A stretch of 64,000 nt of DNA, taken from Diphasiastrum complanatum (Eukaryota > Streptophyta > Lycopodiopsida > Lycopodiales > Lycopodiaceae). Shown one piece after another: positions 22,634 through 33,450 of the stretch. A model generated the notes under the pieces. That model did not search any database. It saw only the letters and a program-made list of their open reading frames with translations, and was not told the DNA's origin. The DNA is taken from contig CM055096.1 in NCBI GenBank assembly GCA_029204225.1, positions 47,005,079-47,069,078 on the forward strand, written 5' to 3'. Position 1 is the first letter of the stretch; each line of letters starts with the position of its first letter. The position numbers and the translations under genes were made by a program.

Positions 22634-25600
22634 ATTTTCTTCAACCTGCTCTCCTACCTATCCCTCCATCTGATCCTTGTACATTACTACCTAGCCCTAA
22701 CACCACAGGATTTGTGTACTCCATCACGAATATGTGATCTATACACCTTCCTATCAACGAGCAGAGAAGCTTACTGCAACATTCTTTGACCTAGAGAGAG
22801 AGATAGCAAGTATGGAACAGATTGTCCAAACTCTACCGGTGGAGAAAAATGCAATGAAAGAAGACATCATTGTCCTCAAGGGAGAGATCACCAAGATGAA
22901 GCCAATTAATGATAGCTCAGCACAAGTTGACGACACACGTATCCAAACATTTGAGCAAATGATCACTGCGCACTAAGACGAAGCCGTTACAGGGGCAGCG
23001 GTATAGGTACTCAAGAAGGTCAGCAAACCTATAACACCAATGTCATCCGTTATCTTGGCAATCATCACCAAAGAGAGGCTTATAGAGCAAAAATCTCTCA
23101 ATATCAAGGTAAGGAACATTGCTGACATACAAAATGCCATTGAGGGAGCAACACGATTCCTTGAGACCACTTCGGATAATCATTGTGTGGGTATGGAGAC
23201 AACTTGGCATCTTCCCATCCAAGCCCAATAGACATAGACCCACATCATCTCGCCCTATACGACAGCCTTGGTATGATGACGAGTGCTAATACCACCACCA
23301 GCAAATCACCCATGCACGTTCATAGGCTCCCCACCTCTTGGATTCCTCCAGATGATCATACCAAAGTATGCTTATAAAGTGATTGAAGAAATGAGACTCA
23401 GTAATCTTCTATTCAGCTCCTCTAATGCTTTTTGGCATGTGTTTTGTAATAGATCCTAACACCACAGTAGGGCAAACACTAACTGATCCACCCAACCCTG
23501 CCTACTGCCTGGCATAGGGTATTTATTCTTAATTGTGACTTTATTGAGGGCTTTGTAATCTACGCAAAGACGCATAGACCGCTCTTTGTTTTTCACCAAA
23601 AGGACTGGTGAGGCCCATGGTAAACTACTGGTCTGAATTTGATATTTCCCAAGATAATCTGTTAACTGCCTAGTTATTTCTTCATCCTCTATTCGGCTGA
23701 CCCGATATGGAGGTTTAGAAACATGTGTTGTACCTGGCACTAGGTTTATTACATGATCTACCTCTCTGCTAGGTGGCATACCATGTGGCAAATCTTCAAG
23801 AAAAACATCTTTACATTTAGACAATAAAGTTTCTAATCTACTGATTTTCTGCTGTAAAGAACTGGAAATAGAAACTTCAGGAATATACTGAAAGTCACAT
23901 AAGAATACCTGATGGTCGTCGTCTTCGATTAGCTAACAGAGCTCTGAACTGCAGACCATAGGACTGTTGGGAACATCATGCTCCCCATGCAACTGGATCT
24001 CTCGACCTTTATTATGCTGAAAGCTGAGGGTGTTCTCATGATAATTTCTGTGGAGGGAAGGTCCTAAGCTGTAGAGCCAGTCTCTCCCGAGAACAATGTC
24101 TGTGCGATCCAGGTGCATTATCTGAAAGTTTATTTCATCTTGGTACCCTGAATACCAAGACTTAAGTTACTTACCATAGTTTCCCAAATTTTCTTATCTT
24201 CACCCTTAACTAGTGAAACTATGTACCTATGCTGACTAGGTACTTCTGGACGTTTAAGTTTTTTAACCAGGGTGTAGTTGATGAAATTATGGGTTGCCCC
24301 ATCATCAACCATAACTCTAACTGACTAGTTGCCAACTTTCCCATGCATACGTACTAGGTCATGCGGCCTCGCTAGCATTGCAGAGGTCAGCTGGCAACAG
24401 TGTTCATGGTCTTCATGATACACTTTGATCTCGGAAGCTGCCGAGTCACTGGGGAAACTTACAGTCTGAACAAGATGAACTTGTTTCTTATCTTTTTTAT
24501 CTTTCTTAGTGAAAGGCCCCTTGGGACACTGTCTAACTGTGTGTCCCTTGCCCATACACACAAAGCACAAACGTTCTTGTTTGGCTTTCTCAAAATCTTC
24601 TGGTTTTAAGGGCTGTATGAGTGAAGGGCGTTTCTAAGGAGCTTCACCTTTAATTTTATCTTCTTTCTTTCTTTTTAAATTCTTTTTTTTAAATTAAAAG
24701 TCTTTCTGAGGAGGCTGCTCAAAAAGGGGCTACTGTCTCGCCCTCTTTTTCTACCCACTGAATCATCATAGATTTGAGCATACCTGAGAGCTTGCTCAAG
24801 GGTAGTAGGCGAGTTTCTCTGGACCTCTGCTTTATATTCATCTTTGAGGCCACAGACAAATCCCTTGATTTTCTGACAATCATCCATATTTTTAATTTTT
24901 AAAATTGCTTCTCGGTACTGCGAGATATATTGGATTAGGGACTTGTCCATCACCGTTCTCTCCCAGACTTCCCAAGCTCTATCAAGTTCATTTACTGGTA
25001 GGAATTCTCTTAGGAAAGCTTCTTCAAAGGCCTTCCATGACCGGGGAGTGTGCCCAGCCTCCTGGTGATTTAACCACCACTTATAGGCCATGGGTCCTAA
25101 GGAAAGACTGGCCCCTATTGCTTGCAAATGGTCAGGTGTCTGTTTAAGAGCATGAATGTTCTTCCATTTGTTGAGGAAGGTTTGTGAAATATCTGCATTT
25201 CTATCCTTCTCTTCCCCGATAAAAGTAGGAGGCTTTAAGTCTTTAAAGACACTGGGGTGAGACCGCATAGGCTCACCCGAAATTGATGGAAGTGGAGAAG
25301 GGGACAACTGAGAAGTGGAGGGAAGGCTTCCTTCCGCGGCACTCAGAATTAAACCTTTGAGTTCAGCGAACGAGTCGTCCACACTAGACTTGAAATTGGC
25401 TAATGCCAGCTTCAGTTCATCCACCTCTGTTACGAAGTGGAGAAACTGTTCCTTGGTAACCAATTCGTCGAGTTCTTCGGCGAATTGTTCCTGTTCTTCA
25501 ACTTCCATTGGTTCTTTCCCTTTACTGAACCTCAAGGATTCCGTTTCTAATTCATCAATGCCTCTTGTCAGGGGTTGATCAGATCCCAGAAAAGTGGTCA

Positions 25601-28600
25601 TTTTCAGAGCTAGAAAAAGATTGCCTGACGTTTCCTTTCAAAAAAAAGTCAAAAAGACTAATTTATAACTGTACAAAGAGGGAAAGAAGACAGCTGTTTC
25701 TGAGGACTGTACTTCCAAAGAAAATACGAAGAGGAACCCTCTCAGCTCTTTTACCCAAATTTTCAGACCTGCTGTCCCGGAAAATCCCAGTTTGAAGCTC
25801 CAATATGGTGCCAAAATTTCCGGTTTCTTGAGTAGAGTAGCTCGTTGGCTTGCTAGCAGACCTGTGGCTCTGAAAAATTTGAATGGAAGGCCGAAAAAAG
25901 TGCAAATAAATCTGAATTCTTTTGCTATCCCCCCTCGCTGATCTGACAGCTTCTGAGTTGGTTCCCAAAAACCAAATTTGAAGCCCAAAACCACCCTGAA
26001 ATTCTGGTAACAGCCTGCTCGCTGGTCTGTAGCAAGAGAATCTGATGCTCAAACGTCTGAAAAATCTCTGAAAACAAGGGTGAAACTTCACCCTTTCTCT
26101 TCTCTGTCCAGCGCTGGCCCTGCTGCTCGAATTCGGATCAGAAATCGCTCTAATCTACTTGAAATTTCCTACGAAATTCAGAATTGAGGGCCACTGTTCC
26201 AGCGATGGATCTGCTCACTGATCTCTGCTCTAAATCCGCTCTGAAATCTACAAATAGATCTCTGAAATCAGAGATAGATTGCTGCTTTTCCAGCAATTTA
26301 CCTGTGCAAGAAAATCTATCTCTAAAATCGTGGAAATTCTCCCAAATTCGGATGAATAGGAGGCTGTTCCTACAGCGACTCTCCTCCTCTATACTTTTAG
26401 AATCTCTGAGATTTTTCCTATCTTCTCATAGCTTTCTCTTCTGCTGCTACTAAGCTCCCAAAGATGGAGATGGCTCTGATACCAGTGTAATAGATCCTAA
26501 CACCACAGTAGGGCAAACACTAACTGATCCACCCAACCCTACCTACTCCCTGATATAGAGTAAGCCCCTCCTAGCCCAGTGTGAGGACTGGTAGCATGCA
26601 TCTGCCAAGTGTCGGCCACGTGTCACTGACGTGGCCGACTGCACGTCGGGACCCAACTGGGGGCCCTGTCCTGCTGACAGGGTCCCTAGACTGTGTTAGG
26701 CCCGCCATGGCTATGGACCGTGCTGGAGCACACTACTCACACTGTCTTGCCATGTTGGTCGTGTACGTTAGACACGACCCTGACTGTGGTATCTCTATCT
26801 GTGTTCTCTAGGGTTTGGCATTGGTCACGAGCTCGTAACATGTTCGTAACCCCCCCCCTGTAGATCTACAGACATGGACCGACTATGCCCCCACATTGTA
26901 CACCATATTTATTGATACACCCCTTTCCATCTTTCCTCGTCCAACTAAGTTCTCTACCTTCACCTCCAAAATGGTACACATGCCCATTAAGAGGGCCATT
27001 AAGGATCTTGAATATGACTCATGATCTTAGCTATAAATCCAATCTCATCTGTTCTAGCCACATTACTTAACCACGCAGTTGTCTCTAGTTTTTGTTCATT
27101 TTGGTGCACCAACATTATCCATCCCATCCACAAGAGTGGTGACACATGAATGAGGGATGTTCGGCAAGGGTCTTTGTAAGGATGAGCACCAAGGTCATCA
27201 AGATACACAGCTCCATATCAATTTCTTCTTGTCTAGGATAATCTTGGGCCGATTTTAAGCTTGATGATGACGATGTTAGCACTCCTATTCAGTATTGGCA
27301 TAGAGATCAGAGGCAGTGCATACAAAATTTCATTTCACAAGAGTACCTCAAGGAAGGATAATGGTTTCAAGTCTACACCCGAACGCAAAGGTAATTGTAA
27401 TCATTGTGGGACGTTTGTTCATTTCCTTTGTGAGTGCAAGAAGTTTGCCCAAGACGAGAAGAAACAATCTGGTAATAACATTGAGGTTGAAAGCAAACAT
27501 GAAGATGCTATGTGCTATAAACTATTTTCTGCACCAACTTCATAAGGAGCTAAAAATAGCTGGTATAGAGATTTAGGGGCTACACAACATATAACACCAC
27601 ATCGTGACTGGTTCACACAATTCAAGGAAAGCAATGATGGTTCACATGTCAAGTTAGTCGGCAACAATTCTCATGAGATCAAGGACAAAGGTAATTGGTT
27701 CACACAATTCAAGGAAAGCAATGATGGTTCACATGTCAAGTTAGTCGGCAACAGTTCTTATGAAATCGAGGACAAAGGTAAATTTAGTAAGAGTTCAATT
27801 GCCATCAGAGACATAGGAGAAATTAAGCATGTTCTCTTTGTACCAGGGTCAAATAAAAATTTACTTTCAGTTTTTATGATGACCAAAAAAAATATGAAGG
27901 TTGAGTTTGATAAAAAGCAATGTTTGGTTAAGGACACGAAAAATGGTTATGAAGTTTTGGCAAAAGGCATTCTAGAAAGAAGACTTTGAAGACTAACAAC
28001 ATGGTGGTTGGATTACCTGATAATGTTTCTAGTAAAAAAGTTCGTGAAGGATGTGTCATGGGAAAGCATTATTGGCAAAGTTTTCCTATAGATGGAACTT
28101 ACAAGGCTTTTTCATACAGATTTATAGAGTGACCAGTCATATGCAAACTTTGTAAATAAGGGGAGCAAACTACTTTATGATAGTGTTGATGATCATATTA
28201 CGAAAGTTTGGTATTTTGCTTAAATCAAAAAGTGCTTTCAAATATTTCAAGCACTCAAAGCTCGAATGGATAAACAAACTGGCAAGCAAATCAAAGTCCT
28301 ATATTCAGATTAAAGGGGAGGATTTTATCAACAAAGTTTCAAGAGTTTTGCAAGGAAAATGGCCTCAAGAGACAATTTGCTTCTACAAATATGCTAGAAC
28401 AAAATCGGAGCCCTATGCCTTTGAAAACCATGTGCTTGACATTTATAGCAAGGTTCAAGCTATCATTGAAGCAAAGCAAATCAAACCTAGATTGACCAGC
28501 AAGAGTTGCATAACAAAAGGAATGGAGAGTGTTAATTATGCGGAAAAGTGGTAAGCATAGTGTAATACCTATTAAATAGGCTTCCTATAAAGGCAGTGCA

Positions 28601-31600
28601 AAGTGAGACACCGAAAGAAGCATATTCACATGTACAAATCCCAAGGTTGGTCAATGAGAACATTTGGTTGTGTTGCTTACTCATTGTTAGGGGACAAAAG
28701 CTAAATGATAATTGCACTGGTTATGAAGAAGACTATAAAGCCTTCACCCTCCCTAGGTTTAACAAAGGTCAAAGGAAGACGACAAAGGCAAAAAAATAAA
28801 TAGAAATAAGCAAGAGCCATCTCAAGAGCTACAAATACACACAAGAACAAAAAAGAACATGCCTAAACACCCATGGTCACCTACATCACCCACTAAGAAC
28901 TTGCCTAGGTTGTACTAACAAATGATCAAAGGCCAAAAAATATTGGAACGAGGAGAGGCCAACAAGGCAAGAGCCACGACATACTATATAAGGTAGATTC
29001 TTCCTCCTCAATCTTAATCTTACTTAAATGATGGATGTACTTATGGTTAGGCTGGGTTAAGACAAGGTGTAGATATTAGTGGTATAAGACGATTCCTTTG
29101 AATCTTGATTGTAGTAGAGCAAAAACCACTATCGATAGCTCTAGGACTCAGATGAGTTCGTTGTTTGCATCAATATGTAGCTTGATTTCAATAGATATTG
29201 ATAGTTCTCAAAAGCTTTGTGATGGAAGGGATACTAAATTCATCTATGGCGAGCACGACAAACATCTCAATGTAGCCTTAGGCATGCTTAAGCAGGAGCC
29301 GCTCCACAATAAAAGATCAAGCGATGAGCGCTAGCTTATCCAATAGAACTATTAATCCTAAATAACGTGATTGATTAAGGACAAAAACAAGTAGTTCAAT
29401 GGATAGTACCAAAAATTACTAGCCTAATCATGATATAGAGAGGTTAGTTAAGTCAATCTATCTTAAGATTTGTAATGCCAAGAGCGATAGCAAATAATGA
29501 CCTCTTAGAATGATACGTGAAGTGAGATCTTCACAAATATACTTACTCTAACCTATCTTTCAAAGGGCTTTTCTTATTCATATAAAGTTCAAGCACTACA
29601 TATGAACTCAAAAATTGATATTTGGCATAATTCACTGGAAGGAATGTATACTTTATACCCTTTGCTTGATGATCCATAGCCTACCCTTATTCCCTTCATG
29701 GAACATGGGCCCTCTTTGGTTATACTATTCATAACCTACCATTATTCCCTTGATGGAGGATGCCAAATGGATCCTCTTTGGTTCTACTATCCAAAGACAT
29801 GTACAAAAAATGAACCGAAATTCTTTTAAGACTTTCCAGTCTTTCACACTAAAATCATCCATGAATGTCACAAACATAGTAATTCCAACAATGTTCATGG
29901 TACTAGAAGAATGTACATCCAAATGTATCAACTTAATAAGAGAATGGTAGCTCATGTGCTTTGGCCAAAGCACAAGCTTCACAAACCTTCTTCCCAAATG
30001 CTTCCAATTCAGAGAAAGATATACGCCTTAATTGATAGTTCTGGTTATATGTCAAGAAAATAAAGAGTAATCGCTATACTCATAACCAAATCTTCTGTGA
30101 TTCTCTTAATTCTCCTAGGTTGGCACTTAAACATGTTACATAATGTGTAATTTGATAACACAAATTTCTATAGATTTCAAGTTCTTAGGTTTATCACGTA
30201 TTCATACCTTTTTATTACATGTCGTTATGATCATTGATGATGTGTCATTCGGAATTCCCGTTCCAATTCCCTAGTCACTATCCTATTCATGGGGGGCACC
30301 ATCTTGGGGATGGACTCACCAACAACAGTCTTCCTAGTTCACGAATGTATTGTGTTAGGGAGTGAGTCATATGCTTGACTGTGACTAGATTCCTATAGTA
30401 GGAACAATTGCATGAATCGGAATTGCATCTAGCTTGTCTACTATCTTGATTGTATTGAATGTTGGTGTCCTCAACTTATTTTCTACAAGATGTAGCTCGA
30501 AGGGTGATGCAAGTGTATGCACGGCTATGCATGTGCATAATTCAATATGCCTTGTATTTGTTAGTGAAATCTAGCATACACGCATCTATGGTCAAGTGGT
30601 GAGAAGCATCATGATTTCTTGTGTTATTTGTCTTTATTTAACAAAGAGATCTATGATATTTTAGGACAATGAGTGATGGCTTGTTAGTAGTTACAATGGC
30701 AAAAATGCCTAAAAAAAATCCCAACTTGAACAAAAAAAAATGCTTGAACTGGCAAAGCAAATGTACAATGGGCGATGTATTGAGCTAAAACTTTTGCTGC
30801 TTAGAATTGCAGAGCAAGGGAGTTCGAACATGGTGCATCTGCAAAGGACTCTCTAAACACAAGGAATAGTTTTGAATTCTCTCCCAGATACTGTATACAT
30901 AGACGTCCTTAAGAATATAAAAAGCGTGTCATGGGCAATAGAGAGAAATATGAGAGAGAGGCCATTCATGGTAGTTCCAATAGACTTTTTTAATCAAAAC
31001 CACTCTCCTAGAACTATCATAAAACTTGTTAGGTCATATGACTGAAGACTCTTGCTGCTTGATGCTTAAGAACAGATTCTGCCACTTGCAGCCCATAATC
31101 TTGATACTCAAAACATTCTTTTCAATGCATGCAAACACGATTCTGCAACCACATTTGTGCATAAATCCACTCATATCTGGATTATGTGTTAGAAAGGAGC
31201 ATATATTTTTCTGTATCCAAAACCATTTAGCAGCAATCAGCATGCACAAGGGCGGCCGTGCAGCTGGACATGCATGCCGGCATCCGTTGTGTCCACTTGC
31301 AACAACAAACATCTCATGACTAGAATTAGCTGAATCAAGTGATCGCACTCCAGCAAATGAGTAAACTGAATAAATTGATCACTTTTTCCAGCAGTTGAAT
31401 GGAAACACACAAGTTCCTTTACACCATATTACATAAGTTACCTGTCGCATATGATTGAACTGATTAACAACCAAATCTGGAGTCACAATTTGGCCGAATT
31501 TGACACCGAAAATAGTCTAAGACTCCAAATTCACATCATCGGCACCAATTAGTAGGTGCAAGGTCATACAGATGGATGTATCCAGCTTCCATGTACAACA

Positions 31601-32300
31601 CAAAACTATGCCAAAGACTTTTTACTACGAACTGTTTCAGATCAACTGGACTAAATAACAATTGCCATCTACAGCTATGGCTTTCAATTTCAAATTCATG
31701 CTGATTTGAAGAGAACGGTGAAATGGGGCAACTAAGTGCTCGATTGGTTTCGACATAGCAAATAACGTTTGTGCAGTCAAAAAATCTCTGTCAAGTTGGC
31801 TAATCGTTGGGTTACACCAACAACAAATGACAAACATCTATTTGTGAGATTGGAATATACAAAATGAAAAGCACCAGCGCTTGAAGGCCTGCACACATCT
31901 CTGCTACAGACTGCATCTAGACCATTCAATTACACTGAGATTAAAGAGTAGAAACATTGGCTTATCTTTTTTTGTGGTCTTTTATGACACTGCAGAAACA
32001 AGTGCACTGCATGGTAGAGAATCTAAGCCCTAATCTGGATCTACATAACGCAACAAAAACACTAAGAACAGATCCTGTCAGTTCAGAAATTTTACAAACA
32101 GGTATTCATGGCTGACTTAAATTTTAATTAGCTATCTAGAAATCATTGAGAAAAGGATTCACGGCCATACCCTGTGGCCACTGGGAAAGAATGCTCTCTT
32201 TCAAAGCTTGTACAGTTGTCGCTAGCTCATACTTGCAAGGTCCAATATCTGTACCATCGATTAATCGGAATTTCAACTCCAACAATTCCTCTCCCGCCAT
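19280..32300 (-). CDS. MUB: Membrane-anchored ubiquitin-fold protein, three coding exons
   Basis: MUB proteins are small ubiquitin-fold proteins that are prenylated, sit at the plasma membrane and, in plants, bind group VI ubiquitin-conjugating E2 enzymes there. The three exons give 118 aa, the usual size of the family. The N-terminal exon has [18 protein letters not shown] and [16 protein letters not shown]. Exon 2 continues [19 protein letters not shown], then the loop [17 protein letters not shown] and the last strand [13 protein letters not shown]. The tail is Ser/Lys-rich and ends RCSCSIL: a CaaX box with final Leu, suited to geranylgeranylation, and an extra Cys two residues upstream that could be palmitoylated. 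There are no frameshifts or stops, and both introns have GT-AG ends and phase 1. The first intron is 12.5 kb and full of transposons. The start ATG at 32300 is chosen because it gives the family N-terminus. Confidence 0.93.
19482..19652 (-). CDS. MUB: MUB exon 2
   Basis: 171 bp. The acceptor TTTTGCAG ends at 19653 and the donor GTATGT starts at 19481. It is in phase 1 at both ends and completes the ubiquitin fold. Confidence 0.93.
19653..20240 (-). other. MUB intron 1, part without recognised repeats
   Basis: AT-rich intronic sequence next to exon 2; nothing else recognised. Confidence 0.5.
20245..20450 (+). pseudogene. Gypsy RT scrap inside MUB intron 1
   Basis: Plus-strand reading gives [26 protein letters not shown] and, after one [22 protein letters not shown]. 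This is the region of Gypsy RT around the first catalytic Asp. The residue expected to be that Asp is His (KLHF for KLDL). Nothing of the rest of pol is seen. Confidence 0.75.
20451..20891. other. MUB intron 1, nothing recognised
   Basis: AT-rich, with short repeated ATTCA/CAACCATG words near 20770-20820. Confidence 0.4.
20951..21430 (+). repeat. Degenerate C-rich minisatellite (CCCTCGCTG-like)
   Basis: Irregular repeats of words such as TCCCTCGCTG, CTGACCATCG and CTGTCC. Frames through it are low-complexity Leu/Ser/Pro and not real proteins. It may be the 5' region of the LINE. Confidence 0.6.
21443..22453 (+). pseudogene. LINE ORF1-like RNA-binding protein with one internal stop
   Basis: One frame runs from 21443 to 22453, interrupted only by a TGA at 22061-22063. 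The N-terminus is low-complexity Pro/Leu. A coiled coil follows (about 21710-22060, with [20 protein letters not shown] and a later LEQQLQQ stretch) around an acidic run of Glu. After the TGA comes a globular part with [19 protein letters not shown] and [19 protein letters not shown], then [12 protein letters not shown]. Coiled coil, then RRM-like part, then basic C-terminal domain is the architecture of L1-type ORF1 proteins, which coat LINE RNA. The assignment is by architecture and wording, not by search. Confidence 0.6.
22543..22631 (+). repeat. LINE 3' end and (CT)n tract
   Basis: AATAAA at 22545-22550 lies within TTAATAAAGCTTTCTTTC, then pure CT repeats follow. A 16-bp word TCCTACGTGAGAGATG is repeated upstream at 22444 and 22487. 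Confidence 0.7.
22734..23231 (+). pseudogene. Coiled-coil ORF remnant in MUB intron 1
   Basis: One frame with two early stops (near 22974 and 23004) encodes helical, charged sequence: [20 protein letters not shown] and, after the stops, [20 protein letters not shown]. It resembles in style the extra coiled-coil ORFs of the Gypsy elements at 1-1361 and 6040-7590, but no direct match was found. Function is unknown. Confidence 0.45.
23445..23520 (-). repeat. 3' LTR stub of chromovirus G
   Basis: Matches 26486-26560 from TGTAATAGATCC to about the word CCTGG(C)ATA, then switches to RT sequence. It marks the internal deletion junction. Confidence 0.85.
23521..23880 (-). pseudogene. Chromovirus G RT, N-terminal part only
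   Basis: Minus strand: [20 protein letters not shown], then [51 protein letters not shown]. This is the Gypsy RT start up to just before the first catalytic Asp, and there it runs into the LTR stub. No YxDD remains, so it cannot be active. Confidence 0.9.
23933..24330 (-). pseudogene. Chromovirus G protease
   Basis: [18 protein letters not shown] has the retropepsin active-site layout, but reads Asp-Asp-Gly where Asp-Ser/Thr-Gly is usual. The second half carries [14 protein letters not shown], the usual LG-x-DWL motif. A stop near 24130 separates the two halves. Confidence 0.8.
24325..24640 (-). pseudogene. Chromovirus G gag C-terminus with CCHC zinc knuckle
   Basis: [14 protein letters not shown] is a perfect C-x2-C-x4-H-x4-C nucleocapsid knuckle near 24525-24566, followed by a Lys-rich tail. 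It is separated from the main gag frame by a frameshift around 24745 and by stops. Confidence 0.85.
24675..25601 (-). pseudogene. Chromovirus G gag, long open frame
   Basis: This 308-aa open frame begins [19 protein letters not shown]. It has an acidic N-terminal helical part (residues 20-95), a Ser/Pro linker, and then a retrotransposon gag core around residues 130-285. The core has [39 protein letters not shown] and [17 protein letters not shown]. It shifts frame before the zinc knuckle. Gag forms the particle that packages element RNA. The N-terminal 85 residues are nearly the same as the frame at 55796-56074 of copy H. It is the longest intact piece of this family in the window. Confidence 0.88.
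25602..26472 (-). other. Leader of chromovirus G
   Basis: Non-coding stretch between primer site and gag start. Small open frames on the minus strand (25638-26091) overlap in two registers and look like chance. Confidence 0.6.
26473..26484 (-). promoter_or_regulatory. Primer binding site of chromovirus G, tRNA-iMet type
   Basis: Minus strand TGGTATCAGAGC, the classic complement of the initiator tRNA-Met 3' end, two bases after the LTR end. Confidence 0.95.
26486..26840 (-). repeat. 5' LTR of chromovirus G, 355 bp
   Basis: Minus strand TGTTACGAGC...CTATTACA with TG/CA ends. It matches the LTR at 55105-55453 throughout. Confidence 0.92.
26841..27240. other. MUB intron 1, nothing recognised
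   Basis: Begins with a short poly-C run; no motif seen. Confidence 0.35.
27240..28800 (+). pseudogene. Copia L: gag end, protease, integrase pieces
   Basis: [14 protein letters not shown] is a CCHC zinc knuckle near 27400. The protease motif reads [14 protein letters not shown], with Asp-Leu-Gly instead of Asp-Ser-Gly. [17 protein letters not shown] and NGYEVLAKG are the typical end of Copia protease. After several stops come integrase traces: [19 protein letters not shown] (28245-28305, shifted frame) and [20 protein letters not shown] (about 28575-28635). The order gag, protease, integrase is that of Copia. An 87-bp tandem duplication interrupts the protease. It lies in MUB intron 1, antisense to the gene. 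Confidence 0.8.
27609..27782 (+). repeat. 87-bp tandem duplication inside Copia L protease
   Basis: Two units (27609-27695, 27696-27782) start TGGTTCACACAATTCAAGG. 87 bp is 29 codons, so the frame continues. The copies differ at a few bases. Confidence 0.9.
28801..29690. other. MUB intron 1, nothing recognised
   Basis: AT-rich; the 78-aa frame at 29098 has no known motif. Confidence 0.35.
29700..30120 (-). pseudogene. Copia M integrase scrap
   Basis: Minus strand: [14 protein letters not shown] (the CxxC part of the integrase zinc finger) in one frame. In the next frame are IHLDV with the first catalytic Asp and FVTFMDDFS. The frameshift lies near 29960. The remainder is lost. Confidence 0.75.
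30121..32170 (-). other. MUB intron 1, proximal part
   Basis: About 2 kb next to exon 1, without transposon motifs. Overlapping open frames at 31026-31348 on both strands lack coding signals. It may be the original intron sequence. Confidence 0.45.
32171..32300 (-). CDS. MUB: MUB exon 1
   Basis: 130 bp coding: 43 codons plus one base. It ends ...TGGCCACAGG before the donor GTATGG at 32170. It encodes the first beta-hairpin and helix of the ubiquitin fold. Confidence 0.93.
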
Positions 32301-33292
32301 TTTGATTCCCTCTGATCAGATACTTTTCTAAATATTCCAGGTACCTACTCCCTTCAGGTTTGTGAAAAGACAAGTATTTCTTAACTACTTTTGCATCAAG
32401 AGATGTAAAACAGAAAACAGCAGGCGGTGTAACAACTTTTCGTTGATATGATACACTCTAGAAGATTATGCTATTTGTTTCACAGATAACCCAAATATTC
32501 TGGCTTTTTCCTCGATTTAGGAACTTGAATGCTTATAGAGTTTGACCATACGATCTGAAGCTAGTGCATGTATTTGTAACCGGTCAGAATAAGTATGTTC
32601 CTGCATCATCAGATGAGTGCGCCTGAATCACGGGGACAAAGAGGCCATGTCTGAGTACCAAATAACCTAGATCCTTCAATCATAAGTACCATTTGTTTGT
32701 CAACTTGCTCGATATTCCCTGTGAACAAAGCTTTGCTTCTTGGACATAAGATGTCATGCGTCGTGGCCAAATCAAAATAGCCAACTCCTTCACAAAAACA
32801 GACGGCAGTCTTCAATCTGTCATGGATCTATCTAATCCATTTTCTGCAATGATATGATTTGAAAACCCTAAAAAAAAAGTGGATATGGTGACTATTGCTT
32901 GAATCGTAAAAAAGGTAGCGTGACCAGATCCACAAACTTTGAAACCTTCCTTCCACTTACAAACACGAATTGATAGGGCCGTCAAAGTACCGATCCAGGA
33001 AAAGCCACCAGATTCGATAATCTGAATCAGATTGGATCTTCCCTACGTATTATCTACGATTCTTCAACGTTTCCTTTCCCTTATTCTCACGAGCGGCAAA
33101 GACTTCTAGGTGATTAGACAAAGCGGCCAAAGCCTAATATTATCATGATGTTTCTTCTGCTTCTGCTGCTGCTGCACAAAAATCGAAGAAAGATTCACCT
33201 CTTCATGATGCCACGGACGAGGAGGAGGAGGCTGTCCCACGCGCTCCCCCACATCATCGCTCGCTCGCTGCTCGCCTCCCTCTTTGGCTCTC

Positions 33293-33325
<33 letters not shown>

Positions 33326-33450
33326 TTTTGGCCATATCTTTCCATTTTATTATAATTTGAGGGTGAGGGTGAGAGTGGTGGCATGTCAATTAGGCCTTGC
33401 CCTTTTTTGCCTACCTCATGTGGCAACAATTGATATATCATGGATACTAC
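32301..33450 (-). promoter_or_regulatory. 5' UTR and promoter region of MUB
   Basis: Upstream of the MUB ATG. A GA-rich tract on the coding strand (33289-33331) is common in plant 5' UTRs and core promoters. No convincing TATA box was found, and the transcription start cannot be fixed. Confidence 0.4.

Larger units (their letters stand above)
23445..26840 (-). mobile_element. Chromovirus G (Gypsy), internally deleted
   Basis: On the minus strand the order is 5' LTR (26840-26486), primer site (26484-26473), leader, gag, zinc knuckle, protease and the first part of RT. RT then joins directly to the last 75 bp or so of an LTR (23445-23520). The rest of RT, RNase H, integrase and most of the 3' LTR are deleted. 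The flanks TGTTT (23440-23444) and TGTTC (26841-26845) are a 4-of-5 target-site match. It lies in MUB intron 1 in the same orientation as the gene. Copy H at 55105-56499 belongs to the same family. Confidence 0.85.

Noticed and set aside
27000-27210. Minus-strand frame starting MYLDD, as an RT catalytic motif
   Set aside because: No RT sequence around the YLDD; neighbouring residues do not fit any RT.
31026-31348. Overlapping frames of about 100 codons on both strands in MUB intron 1
   Set aside because: No splice-linked partners and no motif; opposite-strand overlap suggests chance.
33106-33441. 111-codon Arg/Glu frame on the minus strand
   Set aside because: Its centre is the GA repeat in the MUB upstream region; no protein family resembles it.
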